Both the position numbers and the translations under genes were made by a program. Below the pieces are notes generated by a model, which saw only the letters and a list, made by a program, of their open reading frames with translations, did no database searches and was not told where the DNA came from. 64,000 nt of DNA from Saccharobesus litoralis. GTDB lineage: Bacteria; Pseudomonadota; Gammaproteobacteria; Enterobacterales; Alteromonadaceae. The stretch lies in assembly GCF_003063625.1 (NCBI RefSeq), contig NZ_CP026604.1:2418001-2482000 (forward strand), written 5' to 3'. Positions 29,073 to 37,547 of the stretch are shown one piece after another; position 1 is the stretch's first letter; each line of letters opens with the position of its first letter.

Positions 29073-30623
29073 ATGACTCAAGAACAACAAAAGCAAGATA
29101 CTGAAACAAACAACAAGCAATCCATTGAACGTGTTGAAAGTGTTGATAGTACTGATGCGCAAGGTGGACAGTCAGAAGCGGATGACAAACCGTCTCGCCA
29201 AGCCAGCAGCGAGGCGACTGCTGAACAAACTCAGGCACCGTCAGTTGACAATGCAGCTAGCAAAACCAAACCGGCAGTTGCTGTCGAGTCTGAGTTGCGT
29301 GGTGCAGCGCAAACTGTAGTGGTTAAAAAAGGCGGTGCCATTGCCTGGTTTGCCTTGCTATTGGCTTTATTCAGTATCGCGGCTATTGGTTTTCTAGGAT
29401 GGCAGTTTTGGCTAAACCAACAAAAGTTTGATCAAAGCCAAGCTTTGCTTGAACAGCAACAGCAAAAGCAATCAGAGTGGCAAGCAACTCAAGTTAAAAA
29501 TCAACAGGCATTTACCCAGCAAGTCGAACGCTTTATTGAGCAGTTTCAGCAACAAGCCCAACAGCAAGCGAGACAAAATCAAACTCAGCTTGATGCACTC
29601 ATTAAAGAGATCAAGGCAAAAAGTGCTAGCAGTGATGAAGCTACTGCCAGAGCGGATGTTAAGCAACTGGTTTCAATAGCGGGACGAAAAATCTGGTTGG
29701 CGCAAGACTTAGTCGGCGCTATCAATGCGTTAGAAGCGGCGCAAGCTAGGATCAGCAAATATAAAAATGCTAAATGGTTACCTTTACGCCAAGCGTTAGC
29801 CAATGATATTGGTTTGATCCAAGGCTTACCTCGCCCAGCCACCGAGGACACTTACCTCCAGTTAGTCACCTTGGCTAATGAAATGGCCAGTTTTCCAATT
29901 TTTGTTGTCCCTGAGCCGCAGCAACCTAAAGAAGATTTAACCTTATCAAATTCGGTAGAGCATTGGTGGCCTAACTTACTTAAGTCAGCACGCAGCATGA
30001 CCATAGGCTTTTTTGAAGTGAGCCAGCGGCAAAATATTCAGCCATTGGTATCTCCGAGCCAAGAAGCGAATTTACGCCATAATTTAGCCTCGAAAATGGT
30101 TTCGGCACAATTGGCTTTACTTAACAATAAGCAATCAGTGTACTCAGCGTCTTTACTGGATGCGGCAAAGTGGCTTAACGAGTATTACGCGCAAAATTAC
30201 CCTCCGGTGCAACAAGCGATTAGCAAGTTGAATGAACTAGCGCTAATGCCGATAGTGACAAGCTTTGATCAAGTGAAACTAAGTAGCTTTATCCATGTTG
30301 AATCAACGCAACCTAAAATTATAAAAGCCTTGGCCGCACCTAAGTTGTCACAGCCTGCATCGCCGGCATTATCTCAGCCAGAATCTATGCCCGAGGCAGC
30401 CGGAACAAAACAAGGGTTGCAAGATAGCCAAGAGTCTCAAAACGAAAACAGTGACAATGCAACCCAAGCGAGTGAGCCACAAACTGGAGTCAGTTCTGAA
30501 GATGAGAAGCAATCAGACACACTTGAGCAACCAACGCAATCCAGCGATGGCGGGCTAGAACTGCAAGTAACTCCGAATCAGCCAGGCTCAACCACTGAAG
30601 ATGAGAGCGAGGCTATTTTATGA
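29073..30623 (+). CDS. hemX: HemX membrane protein
   Basis: A 516-aa single-span inner membrane protein. An acidic, low-complexity cytoplasmic start (about 1-85) is followed by a transmembrane helix at about 88-112 (AIAWFALLLALFSIAAIGFLG), a Gln-rich coiled coil (about 115-185) and a periplasmic HemX domain. A second disordered Gln/Glu/Ser tail ends the protein. It is often misannotated as a uroporphyrinogen methyltransferase, but no methyltransferase motifs are present. It overlaps hemY by 4 bp (ATGA). Its role is likely structural or regulatory in haem synthesis. Confidence 0.9.
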   Translation: MTQEQQKQDTETNNKQSIERVESVDSTDAQGGQSEADDKPSRQASSEATAEQTQAPSVDNAASKTKPAVAVESELRGAAQTVVVKKGGAIAWFALLLALFSIAAIGFLGWQFWLNQQKFDQSQALLEQQQQKQSEWQATQVKNQQAFTQQVERFIEQFQQQAQQQARQNQTQLDALIKEIKAKSASSDEATARADVKQLVSIAGRKIWLAQDLVGAINALEAAQARISKYKNAKWLPLRQALANDIGLIQGLPRPATEDTYLQLVTLANEMASFPIFVVPEPQQPKEDLTLSNSVEHWWPNLLKSARSMTIGFFEVSQRQNIQPLVSPSQEANLRHNLASKMVSAQLALLNNKQSVYSASLLDAAKWLNEYYAQNYPPVQQAISKLNELALMPIVTSFDQVKLSSFIHVESTQPKIIKALAAPKLSQPASPALSQPESMPEAAGTKQGLQDSQESQNENSDNATQASEPQTGVSSEDEKQSDTLEQPTQSSDGGLELQVTPNQPGSTTEDESEAIL

Positions 30624-31792
30624 TCCGCTTAATCGGTCTTTTTCTGGTTTTTAGCATTGTTTTGTTTATCGGCTCGACTTTTTGGGGTGATAAGGGCTAC
30701 GTGTTAATTGCGATGGGGCAAACCACGTTGGAAACAACTGTGGTCGCATTAGGTTTGATGATGGTGTTTGGTTATTTCGCTTTGCGCATTGTACTAAATA
30801 TTGTTTTTGGACTTTTTCATGCTGGGCAATTGACCCGAGATTGGCGTAAAAAACGCCGCTATAGCAAAGTCTTAACTAAATTTGAAACGGCGTTTGAGGC
30901 GTTGTTAAACCATGAATATGCAGCAGCTGAGAAGTTAAGTTGTCAAACGGCAGAAATAAGCCCTATTAAAAAATCACATTATCTGTTGGCTGCGGAAGCT
31001 GCTAAGCAGCAAGGCGAATATGAACGTCAAGCGCAATACAGTTTACGCGCAGTTGAACAAGGTAGTGAAATTGAAAAACAGCTGGCCATTGCGCATACAT
31101 TAAAAGAAGAAGGGCAAATTAATAAGGCAATCGAGAAAACCGAAGCTTTATTGAAAAAAGATCCCAAACAAAGCCAAACCTTAGTATTACTGGCCATGCT
31201 GTATAACGAAGCAGGGCGCTATTTGGCATTAAGTGAGTTGTTAAAGCGTGTAAAACAGTACACTAACTTGCCGAGTGAAATATTTGAAAACTTTGTAAAA
31301 AATGCCTACCAAGGCTTGTATCAAGATGCAGTGCAAGTTAAGGATTTAAAGCAAATACATCGTTTGTATGCGGCGGTTAATAAAATCAGTGAGTGGCCAG
31401 ATAAGTTAAGTTGCTTGTATGTCAATGCAATGATCCAAGCTGGATTTGCCGCCGATGCGGAAAAGTTTATTTTGAAAGCCGCGAAAAGCCAATTAACTCC
31501 AGAGTTACTTGAAACAATTAAACGAGTACCCTTTCCGCAACCGTTAAAGTTAATTGCTTGGTTAGAGCAAGAAATTAAGAAATCGCCAGATAATATGTTA
31601 CTTGTTTCCGCTTTAGGTTATGTCGCCTGTGGTGCACGTGATTGGCAATTAGCACGCAAAGCGCTAGACATAGTGATCCGTCACGAGCCGAGTGCCGAGC
31701 ATTACTTTAAATTAGCTGATGTGTTAGAGCATTTACAACAGCCACAACAAGCACTTTCTTGTTATAAAAAAGGGGTTAAGCTCGCTGCTTAG
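30620..31792 (+). CDS. hemY: HemY, TPR-type inner membrane protein
   Basis: A 390-aa protein with two N-terminal transmembrane helices (about 3-22 and 40-65: TTVVALGLMMVFGYFALRIVL) and a large cytoplasmic domain of tetratricopeptide-like helices (for example SHYLLAAEAAKQQGEYERQAQ and LVLLAMLYNEAGRYLALSELL). This is the proteobacterial HemY, distinct from the oxidase of the same name in Bacillus. It is co-translated with hemX and ends the haem gene run; the next gene is 400 bp away. Confidence 0.93.
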   Translation: MIRLIGLFLVFSIVLFIGSTFWGDKGYVLIAMGQTTLETTVVALGLMMVFGYFALRIVLNIVFGLFHAGQLTRDWRKKRRYSKVLTKFETAFEALLNHEYAAAEKLSCQTAEISPIKKSHYLLAAEAAKQQGEYERQAQYSLRAVEQGSEIEKQLAIAHTLKEEGQINKAIEKTEALLKKDPKQSQTLVLLAMLYNEAGRYLALSELLKRVKQYTNLPSEIFENFVKNAYQGLYQDAVQVKDLKQIHRLYAAVNKISEWPDKLSCLYVNAMIQAGFAADAEKFILKAAKSQLTPELLETIKRVPFPQPLKLIAWLEQEIKKSPDNMLLVSALGYVACGARDWQLARKALDIVIRHEPSAEHYFKLADVLEHLQQPQQALSCYKKGVKLAA

Positions 31793-32192
31793 TCTTTGGC
31801 TTTTATGTAAGTCGAGTACGACAGGTTTAATTAATTCAATTTACTTTAATACGTATTAGAGCTATCGAGTTACTGGATTTTGTTTCATACAAGTCCTAAC
31901 TATTTACTAAGGGATCGTGGTTATTAAGGATCTGATTTTTTACAAAAATCGATAGGACAAGAGTTTGAATCTAAGCCAAGTTGTTGTTATTTTGTTAAGA
32001 AACGCGGTTTAGCATAACCAAAAAATCTAACTACACCTCCTGTTCAACTGATATTGCATAACATATATTTTATGCTTATTTATCACTCTCGTTCGTGGTT
32101 ATAATCGCCAATTATAGATCATGGTATTGCTAGTTTTCGTCGTCATTGGGTTGATAGTGGCATTTCTAGCATAGTGATAATGGTTATAGAAC
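31793..32192. other. 400-bp gap without recognisable gene
   Basis: No ORF with a credible ribosome site, tRNA, hairpin terminator or known repeat family was found here. The stretch is AT-rich and probably holds the 3' end of the hemCDXY transcript and the promoter of the acetyltransferase gene. Confidence 0.5.
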
Positions 32193-33017
32193 ATGAAATA
32201 TCAGGCTTACTTAAAACGTATTGGTTACGTAGACCAGCCGCAAGCAGATTTAGCCACTCTAACCGAGTTACATCGTTTACACGCCTTTGCGATCCCGTTT
32301 GAAAACTTCGATGTCCATTTGAATAAGGGCGTTGAGTTAAATAAGCAGCATGTGATGAAAAAGCTGGTAGAGCTTAACCGTGGTGGTTATTGCTATGAAT
32401 TAAACGGTGCGTTTCATGATCTACTGTGTGAAATCGGCTTTAATGTTAAATATCTAACCTCTCGGCCTATGTTTGGCTATGAAGAGGTTCGGCCGAAAAC
32501 CCATATGATCTTGTTGGTCGATATTGATGGCGTCGATTATTTGGTCGACCTCGGATTTACAGGGCTCAACATAATTGAGCCCATTCCGCTGAGTTTTAAT
32601 ATTGAGCATTGGCAAGCTGGATTTGGCTTTCGCATCATTCAACAACACGATCCGGCATTTTGCGAGAAGGCGGAAGCGACTTACATTATGCAAACCTGTT
32701 TAATGGACAGCTCCGATTGGCTTAACTTGTTTAGTTTTGATTTGGTCGAGCAAGCTTATGTCGATTATATTTTACCTAATCACTTCAATTGCACGTCACA
32801 CCTATCTATTTGTACTCATAAACTCATAGCGGCTATTTACAAACCTAATGGTCGTGTGCGTTTGGTCGATAATCAAGTTAAGTGTGAGCTTGATAATCAA
32901 GTGAGTACCTATGTCATACAATCCGCGGCAGAGTTAAAACAGCAATTATTACAGTGGTTTGGTTTAGCGGTTGATGATGAGCAAAGCCAAATTTTGTTTG
33001 ATGTGGCGATGACATAG
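32193..33017 (+). CDS. Arylamine N-acetyltransferase
   Basis: A 274-aa enzyme of the NAT family, which acetylates arylamines and hydrazines from acetyl-CoA. The catalytic triad is visible: Cys67 in RGGYCYELNGAF, His104 in KTHMILLVDIDG and Asp119 in YLVDLGFTG. The opening KYQAYLKRIGY and the FENFDVH segment also match. The bacterial enzymes take part in xenobiotic detoxification or secondary metabolism. It stands alone between the haem genes and slt, each with its own upstream gap. Confidence 0.94.
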   Translation: MKYQAYLKRIGYVDQPQADLATLTELHRLHAFAIPFENFDVHLNKGVELNKQHVMKKLVELNRGGYCYELNGAFHDLLCEIGFNVKYLTSRPMFGYEEVRPKTHMILLVDIDGVDYLVDLGFTGLNIIEPIPLSFNIEHWQAGFGFRIIQQHDPAFCEKAEATYIMQTCLMDSSDWLNLFSFDLVEQAYVDYILPNHFNCTSHLSICTHKLIAAIYKPNGRVRLVDNQVKCELDNQVSTYVIQSAAELKQQLLQWFGLAVDDEQSQILFDVAMT

Positions 33018-33137
33018 CTTGTGATTGTCAGTCAGCAATATCACTACACAAAACTTTACGCGGTTATTTAAGTCAATGGTAGTAGAGTATAGCTATAGTT
33101 ATTACGACGCCTGTGAAGTACTTGATAAGAGAGGATT

Positions 33138-35069
33138 GTGCATTTGATTAAACAACGGCTTATTACGTTATTCTTAATCTTGGGTGTGGCTTGGAGTGGC
33201 CCAACACTGGTAGCGAAAGAGCTATCTTTACAAGAAAAACGTAAGCTATTTGCCGCCGCAGAATATGACGCCAGTAAAGGCCGTACCCAATCTTATCGTT
33301 CCGCTTTACAAAAATTGGGTGATTACCCGCTTGCTCCTTATGTTGAGATGGCTTACCTCAAACGCTATCCGTCATTAAAAAATAAGCAGCGGGTTCGAGA
33401 GTTTTTAAATCTGTATACCGGAACACCATTAGAGTGGCCGGTACGCAGTGCTTGGCTGAAGTACCTTGGTAAAAAAGGTGAAGCTGTCACTTACCTGTAT
33501 GATTTTCGTAAAACCTCTAGTGCTGAATTAAACTGTTATAAGCTGCGTTCCGAATTAGCGATTGGTGGCAAGGTGAGTGTGATCGCTGAACAAATCGCTG
33601 ATCTGTGGGTTGTGGGCGAGTCACAACCCAAAGCTTGTGATCCCTTGTTTAAACAATGGCAAGATGCAGGTTATCGTTCAGTAGAACACATTAAAAAGCG
33701 TATTGAATTAGCCGCTACAGGCGGCAAGCATACTTTATTGCCTTATCTTATTGGCTTGCTGCCGCAGCAAGATCAGGCATGGGGGCAATTATGGCGTAAA
33801 GTGAGACGTGATCCGGGGCAAGTGACTCGCCTTAGTCAATTCAAACGCTCAAATGATTACGCACCGATGATCGCGTACGGCTTGCAGCGCTATATATGGC
33901 GTAACGAAGATAAAAGCATAGCGACTTGGCAGCTCGCTCAGCAGCGCTACGCATTTACGGCTGAACAGGCATTGGCAGTTAATAAAAAATTTGCCTTAGC
34001 GTTGGCAAGCCAAGGTGATGAGCGTGGCTTAGATTACTTTAAACATATCCCAGTCAATGAATTAGACAGCCAGCTTAGACATTGGCATTTAGCTATATTG
34101 TTGAAACAGCAAGATTGGGTCGCCATTGCTAGCTTTGTGCAAAGTTTGCCACAAGAGGCGATGGCAGAGTTGTCTAACCAATATTGGTTGTCGCGCGCAC
34201 AAAAGCAACTCGGTATTAAACACACGGCTGTTAACCGTTTTAAGCAAATTGCTAAAGAACGCCACTACTATGGTTTTTTAGCGGCAGCGCAGGTTGATCA
34301 ACAAACTCAAATAAACAACTACCCTTACCAAGCACACTATAAACAGCTAGAGGAGTTATCTGAAGCTCCGGGTGCCAAACGTGCATTTGAATTTTTACAG
34401 TTGAAGCGCTATACCTCGGCGCGTCGCGAGTGGTGGCACTACAAGCGGACCTTGAGTGAAGACGAAAAAGCCACCGCAGCTATTATCGCCGCGCGTTGGC
34501 AATGGCATGATCAAGCCTTGCGAACTATCTCGCAAGCCGGTTATTTAGATGATGTTGATCTGCGTTTTCCGTTAGCATTTGAATCTAAATTTAAGCATTA
34601 TGCCAAGCAATACAAAATTCCTACTTCACTGGCGTTTGCTGTCGCACGGCGTGAAAGTACTTTTATGACAGATGCCCATTCGAGTGCTGGCGCGCGTGGC
34701 TTAATGCAGCTAATGCCGGCTACCGCAAAACAGGTTGCAGGGCGAAAATTGTCGAGCCGTAAACTTTATGACCCCTCGACAAATATTAAGCTGGGTACCA
34801 AATATTTGCGTCAGTTGCTAAATAAAGTAGACGATGAATTACCACTAGCGATTGCTTCTTATAACGCAGGTTATCATAGGGTGCGTAAGTGGGTACCACA
34901 AGGCGAAGAGATGGATCTCGATCTGTGGATCGAAACTATTCCTTACAAAGAGACCCGTGAATACGTAAAAAGTGTTTTGGCTTACCAGCAAGTTTACTCA
35001 CAGTTATTAGGCGATCAGCAAAACTTATTTACCCCGATAATTAACAAAAAAATGGGTGTGGTTAAATAA
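33138..35069 (+). CDS. slt: Soluble lytic murein transglycosylase
   Basis: Periplasmic Slt70-type enzyme that cleaves glycan strands with anhydro-muramic acid formation. It starts at GTG 33138 (GAGAGG upstream) with a signal peptide (LITLFLILGVAWSGPTLVAK). The long N-terminal region forms the superhelical ring, and the catalytic domain is C-terminal: catalytic Glu in AFAVARRESTFM, then AHSSAGARGLMQLMPATA and AIASYNAGYHRVRKW. Length 643 aa is standard. The stop codon is embedded in a strong terminator. Confidence 0.95.
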   Translation: MHLIKQRLITLFLILGVAWSGPTLVAKELSLQEKRKLFAAAEYDASKGRTQSYRSALQKLGDYPLAPYVEMAYLKRYPSLKNKQRVREFLNLYTGTPLEWPVRSAWLKYLGKKGEAVTYLYDFRKTSSAELNCYKLRSELAIGGKVSVIAEQIADLWVVGESQPKACDPLFKQWQDAGYRSVEHIKKRIELAATGGKHTLLPYLIGLLPQQDQAWGQLWRKVRRDPGQVTRLSQFKRSNDYAPMIAYGLQRYIWRNEDKSIATWQLAQQRYAFTAEQALAVNKKFALALASQGDERGLDYFKHIPVNELDSQLRHWHLAILLKQQDWVAIASFVQSLPQEAMAELSNQYWLSRAQKQLGIKHTAVNRFKQIAKERHYYGFLAAAQVDQQTQINNYPYQAHYKQLEELSEAPGAKRAFEFLQLKRYTSARREWWHYKRTLSEDEKATAAIIAARWQWHDQALRTISQAGYLDDVDLRFPLAFESKFKHYAKQYKIPTSLAFAVARRESTFMTDAHSSAGARGLMQLMPATAKQVAGRKLSSRKLYDPSTNIKLGTKYLRQLLNKVDDELPLAIASYNAGYHRVRKWVPQGEEMDLDLWIETIPYKETREYVKSVLAYQQVYSQLLGDQQNLFTPIINKKMGVVK

Positions 35070-35092
35070 GCTAACTTTTAGCTTATTTAACC
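35060..35092 (+). terminator. Terminator at the slt stop codon
   Basis: A perfect 15-bp inverted repeat, GGTTAAATAAGCTAA / TTAGCTTATTTAACC, with a 3-base centre. The left arm includes the end of the slt coding sequence and its TAA. It is followed by TTTC rather than a long T-run. The stem is unusually long for a simple terminator and mostly AT. Confidence 0.65.
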
Positions 35093-35199
35093 TTTCATAT
35101 ATTGTTGTTTATTACTGGAAGTTGTTTATCTAATTGAAATTTAAGGTTTATTTATAATTGGTATAAATAATGAAGTACCTTGTCTAGTTTTGTTAATTT

Positions 35200-35328
35200 T
35201 ATAGTCAAAGCGATCAGGTTTTAGGGGAAGCCGTCAAGCTTCGAGGCCCCATGAGCATATGCTCTATTATGTGATTGGGGCGAGTAAGCGCTGACAATGA
35301 ACCATAAGACCTGAGCGAGAAGACTATA
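35200..35328 (+). repeat. TATAGTC element, copy 5 (129 bp short form, inverted)
   Basis: Exactly the length of copies 2 and 3 but in the opposite orientation: it begins TATAGTCAAAGCGATCAGG and ends GAGCGAGAAGACTATA. The conserved core palindrome and CCCCAT/ATTGGGG block are present. It ends 19 bp before the ATG of the next lipoprotein gene, so any promoter for that gene must lie in or before the element. Confidence 0.87.
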
Positions 35329-35347
35329 CTAGATAAGGGATTGAGTT

Positions 35348-36172
35348 ATGAAAGCACCTATTATTGCACTGTTAGCCAGTGCGTTTGTTACGTTGTCCGG
35401 TTGTGTGGTTGTTATTGGAGATAAACAAGACTGGCATAGCAAGCGCCATCACATTGATATTGACCCTAAACAAGCTCAACAACTGCTGATTGATGCAGAT
35501 GCCGGTAACCTGAATATCACAACGGATGCTAATGCTGCTGAAATTAAGTTAGTCGCCAAGATCCAATCGATAGATAAACATATTGATCCAGACCAAGTTA
35601 TTCGCATTCGGCGAGACGAGGGCGTGATTTATATCGACTCCAATCAAAGAACCAGCTTCGATTACAGCTGGCGTAATCCGCAAAAAATTGATTTAACCCT
35701 TACCCTGCCAGAAAACATGTTGCTTAGTGTCAAACAAGGCAGTGGCGATATGGCGATCAAAGGTAATTATCAAGCGCTTAATATTACAGATGGTTCTGGT
35801 AACCTATTTTTAAATGATATTAATGGCCCAGTTGATGTTCATGATGGTAGTGGAAATATTAAGATTACATCAGTGTCTGGTAAGGTTAATATCGAGGATG
35901 GTTCTGGGCAAATCGATGCATCTCATATTACCGGTGATACGCAAATTAAAGATGGTTCGGGTGATTTAACCCTCAAAAATATTACTGGCCAGCTATATAT
36001 TGATGATGGCTCAGGTGATATTAATGCAAGTCATATTCAGGGCTCGGTTAGCGTAGAAGATGGAGCAGGCGATATTAGGATCAAGCAAGCTAACAGCTTT
36101 ACACTCATCCAAGATGGTTCTGGCGAGGTTAGTTTGAGTAATGTTAACGTTTCAGGAGAGCAAAATGGCTAG
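35348..36172 (+). CDS. Lipoprotein with DGSG repeats (DUF4097-like beta-helix)
   Basis: A 274-aa lipoprotein: signal peptide with lipobox TLSGC (Cys19). The first 130 residues lead into seven imperfect repeats of about 17-19 residues, each with a DGSG or DGAG turn (for example IEDGSGQIDASHITG and IDDGSGDINASHIQG). Such repeats form a right-handed beta-helix or roll, as in DUF4097 adhesin-like proteins. The repeat period is even, with most divergence in the strand positions. It overlaps the next small gene by 8 bp. Surface or periplasmic location is likely; function unknown. Confidence 0.8.
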   Translation: MKAPIIALLASAFVTLSGCVVVIGDKQDWHSKRHHIDIDPKQAQQLLIDADAGNLNITTDANAAEIKLVAKIQSIDKHIDPDQVIRIRRDEGVIYIDSNQRTSFDYSWRNPQKIDLTLTLPENMLLSVKQGSGDMAIKGNYQALNITDGSGNLFLNDINGPVDVHDGSGNIKITSVSGKVNIEDGSGQIDASHITGDTQIKDGSGDLTLKNITGQLYIDDGSGDINASHIQGSVSVEDGAGDIRIKQANSFTLIQDGSGEVSLSNVNVSGEQNG

Positions 36173-36371
36173 CGCAATACGTTTTTTAGTAACGCTTGGT
36201 TGTTTAGCTATTGCGTTAATTTTTATGAGCCAAGGCGCGGCACCTTTGGGTGCGGTATTTATTATTCTTGGTATTGTTTTTGAAGCTGTATTTTGGTGGC
36301 GTCTTGGCAAACATCTGGGTATGCACAAAAAGGCTAAAAAAATCCCATTAGCAAAAGCTAATGGGATATAA
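36165..36371 (+). CDS. Small two-helix membrane protein
   Basis: A 68-aa protein from ATG 36165, preceded by AGGAG at good spacing inside the end of the lipoprotein gene. It has two hydrophobic segments (FLVTLGCLAIALIFMSQG and LGAVFIILGIVFEAVFWW) and a basic Lys-rich C terminus. I do not recognise the family. The 8-bp overlap implies translational coupling with the DGSG lipoprotein, perhaps a membrane partner. The upstream in-frame ATG 36141 has no ribosome site and is not used here. Confidence 0.72.
   Translation: MASAIRFLVTLGCLAIALIFMSQGAAPLGAVFIILGIVFEAVFWWRLGKHLGMHKKAKKIPLAKANGI
36342..36367. terminator. Perfect hairpin across the end of the small membrane gene
   Basis: Stem ATCCCATTAGC / GCTAATGGGAT (11 bp) around an AAAA loop. 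It lies within the last codons of the gene. The A-run on its 5' side becomes a T-run on the minus strand, so as a simple terminator it would work best for transcripts coming from the right; on the plus strand only ATAAAA follows. Confidence 0.6.
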
Positions 36372-36535
36372 AAGGGGAGATATACAAACACATTTCAATC
36401 ACAATATTCAGGACTCGTGGTTATTGGATTAGTTCCAAATAAATTTGATCAAAATTAAATTTATTTTTCCGCGGGTTGTAAAGTTGAAGTGTAAGCTTGC
36501 TAAGGATTGGTTGTTATTAATGTCACTGACTTATT

Positions 36536-36884
36536 TATAGTCAAAGCGATCGGGTTTTAGGGGCAGGTTTTTAGTACTGTTTCCAGAAAGAAATGATCAG
36601 TTGAATCACTCGCATAATTTACTATCACTAGTGATGTTTTTAGCCATATTTAGATTAAATAAACAACTTCAGGCTGAGCTTGTCGAAGTCTTATTACTTT
36701 CTAATTTACCGACACTTCGACTGCTTCGCGCTCAGTGTGAAAGTGATCACCAATGTTTTCAACTAATCAAAATTAAATTGAAAAGGTACTAGTTCCAGAC
36801 GAAACCTAAGTACTTACATCCATGTAAGCAAAGTCGAGAGTAAGCGCAGACAATGAACCATAAAATCTGAGCGAGAAGACTATA
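36536..36884 (+). repeat. TATAGTC element, copy 6 (349 bp, interrupted form)
   Basis: Both ends are intact (TATAGTCAAAGCGATCGGG ... GCGAGAAGACTATA) but the core palindrome is missing. In its place is unrelated sequence of about 220 bp, including a REP-like inverted pair (CTGAGCTTGTCGAAG / CTTCGACTGCTTCGCGCTCAG) and a stretch repeated near 58844. The right part keeps the GACGAAACCTAAG module with TACATCCATGTA. It accounts for most of the 550-bp gap between the small membrane gene and metJ; the remainder shows nothing else. Confidence 0.75.
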
Positions 36885-36923
36885 TTGAGCGAACTTGTAA
36901 GGTAAAAGCCTCACCCACCAAGA

Positions 36924-37256
36924 TTACTCTTCGTCAATTAGTGCATCTTCATCACTAATATCGACATCCATCTCTTGCAAAATTTCGCGCACTAGTTCTG
37001 GAATTTTATGCGGATTGTTTTTTTCTAAATCGGTATCGGATGGTAGCGGTTGGCCAGTAAACGCATGGAGAAAGGCTTCACACAATAATTCACTGTTGGT
37101 TGCATGGCGCAGATTATTCACTTGGCGGCGGGTTCTTTCGTCAGTGAGTACTTTAAGCACTTTTACCGGAATACTGACCGTGACCTTTTTGACTTGTTCA
37201 CTTTTTTTGCCGTGTTCCGCGTAGGGATGTATGTATTTGCCGTTCCACTTTGCCAT
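36924..37256 (-). CDS. metJ: Methionine repressor MetJ
   Basis: Ribbon-helix-helix repressor that binds met boxes with S-adenosylmethionine as corepressor. The 110-aa protein begins [20 protein letters not shown]; the DNA-contacting strand is [18 protein letters not shown] and the helices [26 protein letters not shown] are quoted only in part as [16 protein letters not shown]. It is divergent from metB, with the met box in between, so it is expected to control both genes. The C terminus is a little longer and more acidic ([14 protein letters not shown]) than in enteric MetJ. Confidence 0.97.
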   Translation of the reverse strand: MAKWNGKYIHPYAEHGKKSEQVKKVTVSIPVKVLKVLTDERTRRQVNNLRHATNSELLCEAFLHAFTGQPLPSDTDLEKNNPHKIPELVREILQEMDVDISDEDALIDEE

Positions 37257-37518
37257 AAAATTTTCTTAGTGCTGGTGCCACTTGCTATCTATTTTTTATT
37301 GCGGATAGCTCGGCAGTTGCTTTAACAGGGTTGAGTATTATTATGTAACTGCTTTACAAGGTATAGCAAAGCTACCCCAATATAAATCTAGGTTTTATTC
37401 TAACTTGCCGATATGCTTCGTCAAGTAGCGCATTAAATGTCGTTTTGCCTATTTTAATGGCATATATACCTAAATCGGTTTGACTCCGTTGGCTGCAAAG
37501 GCTAAATTCTGGCCGTAT

Positions 37519-37526
37519 AGACGTCT
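37519..37526. promoter_or_regulatory. MetJ operator (met box) before metB
   Basis: The perfect 8-bp met box palindrome AGACGTCT lies 21 bp before the metB ATG. The adjoining octamers (GGCCGTAT and TAAATTCT) match at 5 and 4 of 8 positions, giving the tandem, partly degenerate array MetJ needs for cooperative binding. Confidence 0.85.
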
Positions 37527-37547
37527 GAAAACTCCTAGTAGGATCCC

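Noticed and set aside
36601-36792. 63-codon ORF inside copy 6
   Set aside because: It spans a REP-like hairpin, has no ribosome site and no recognisable protein pattern.
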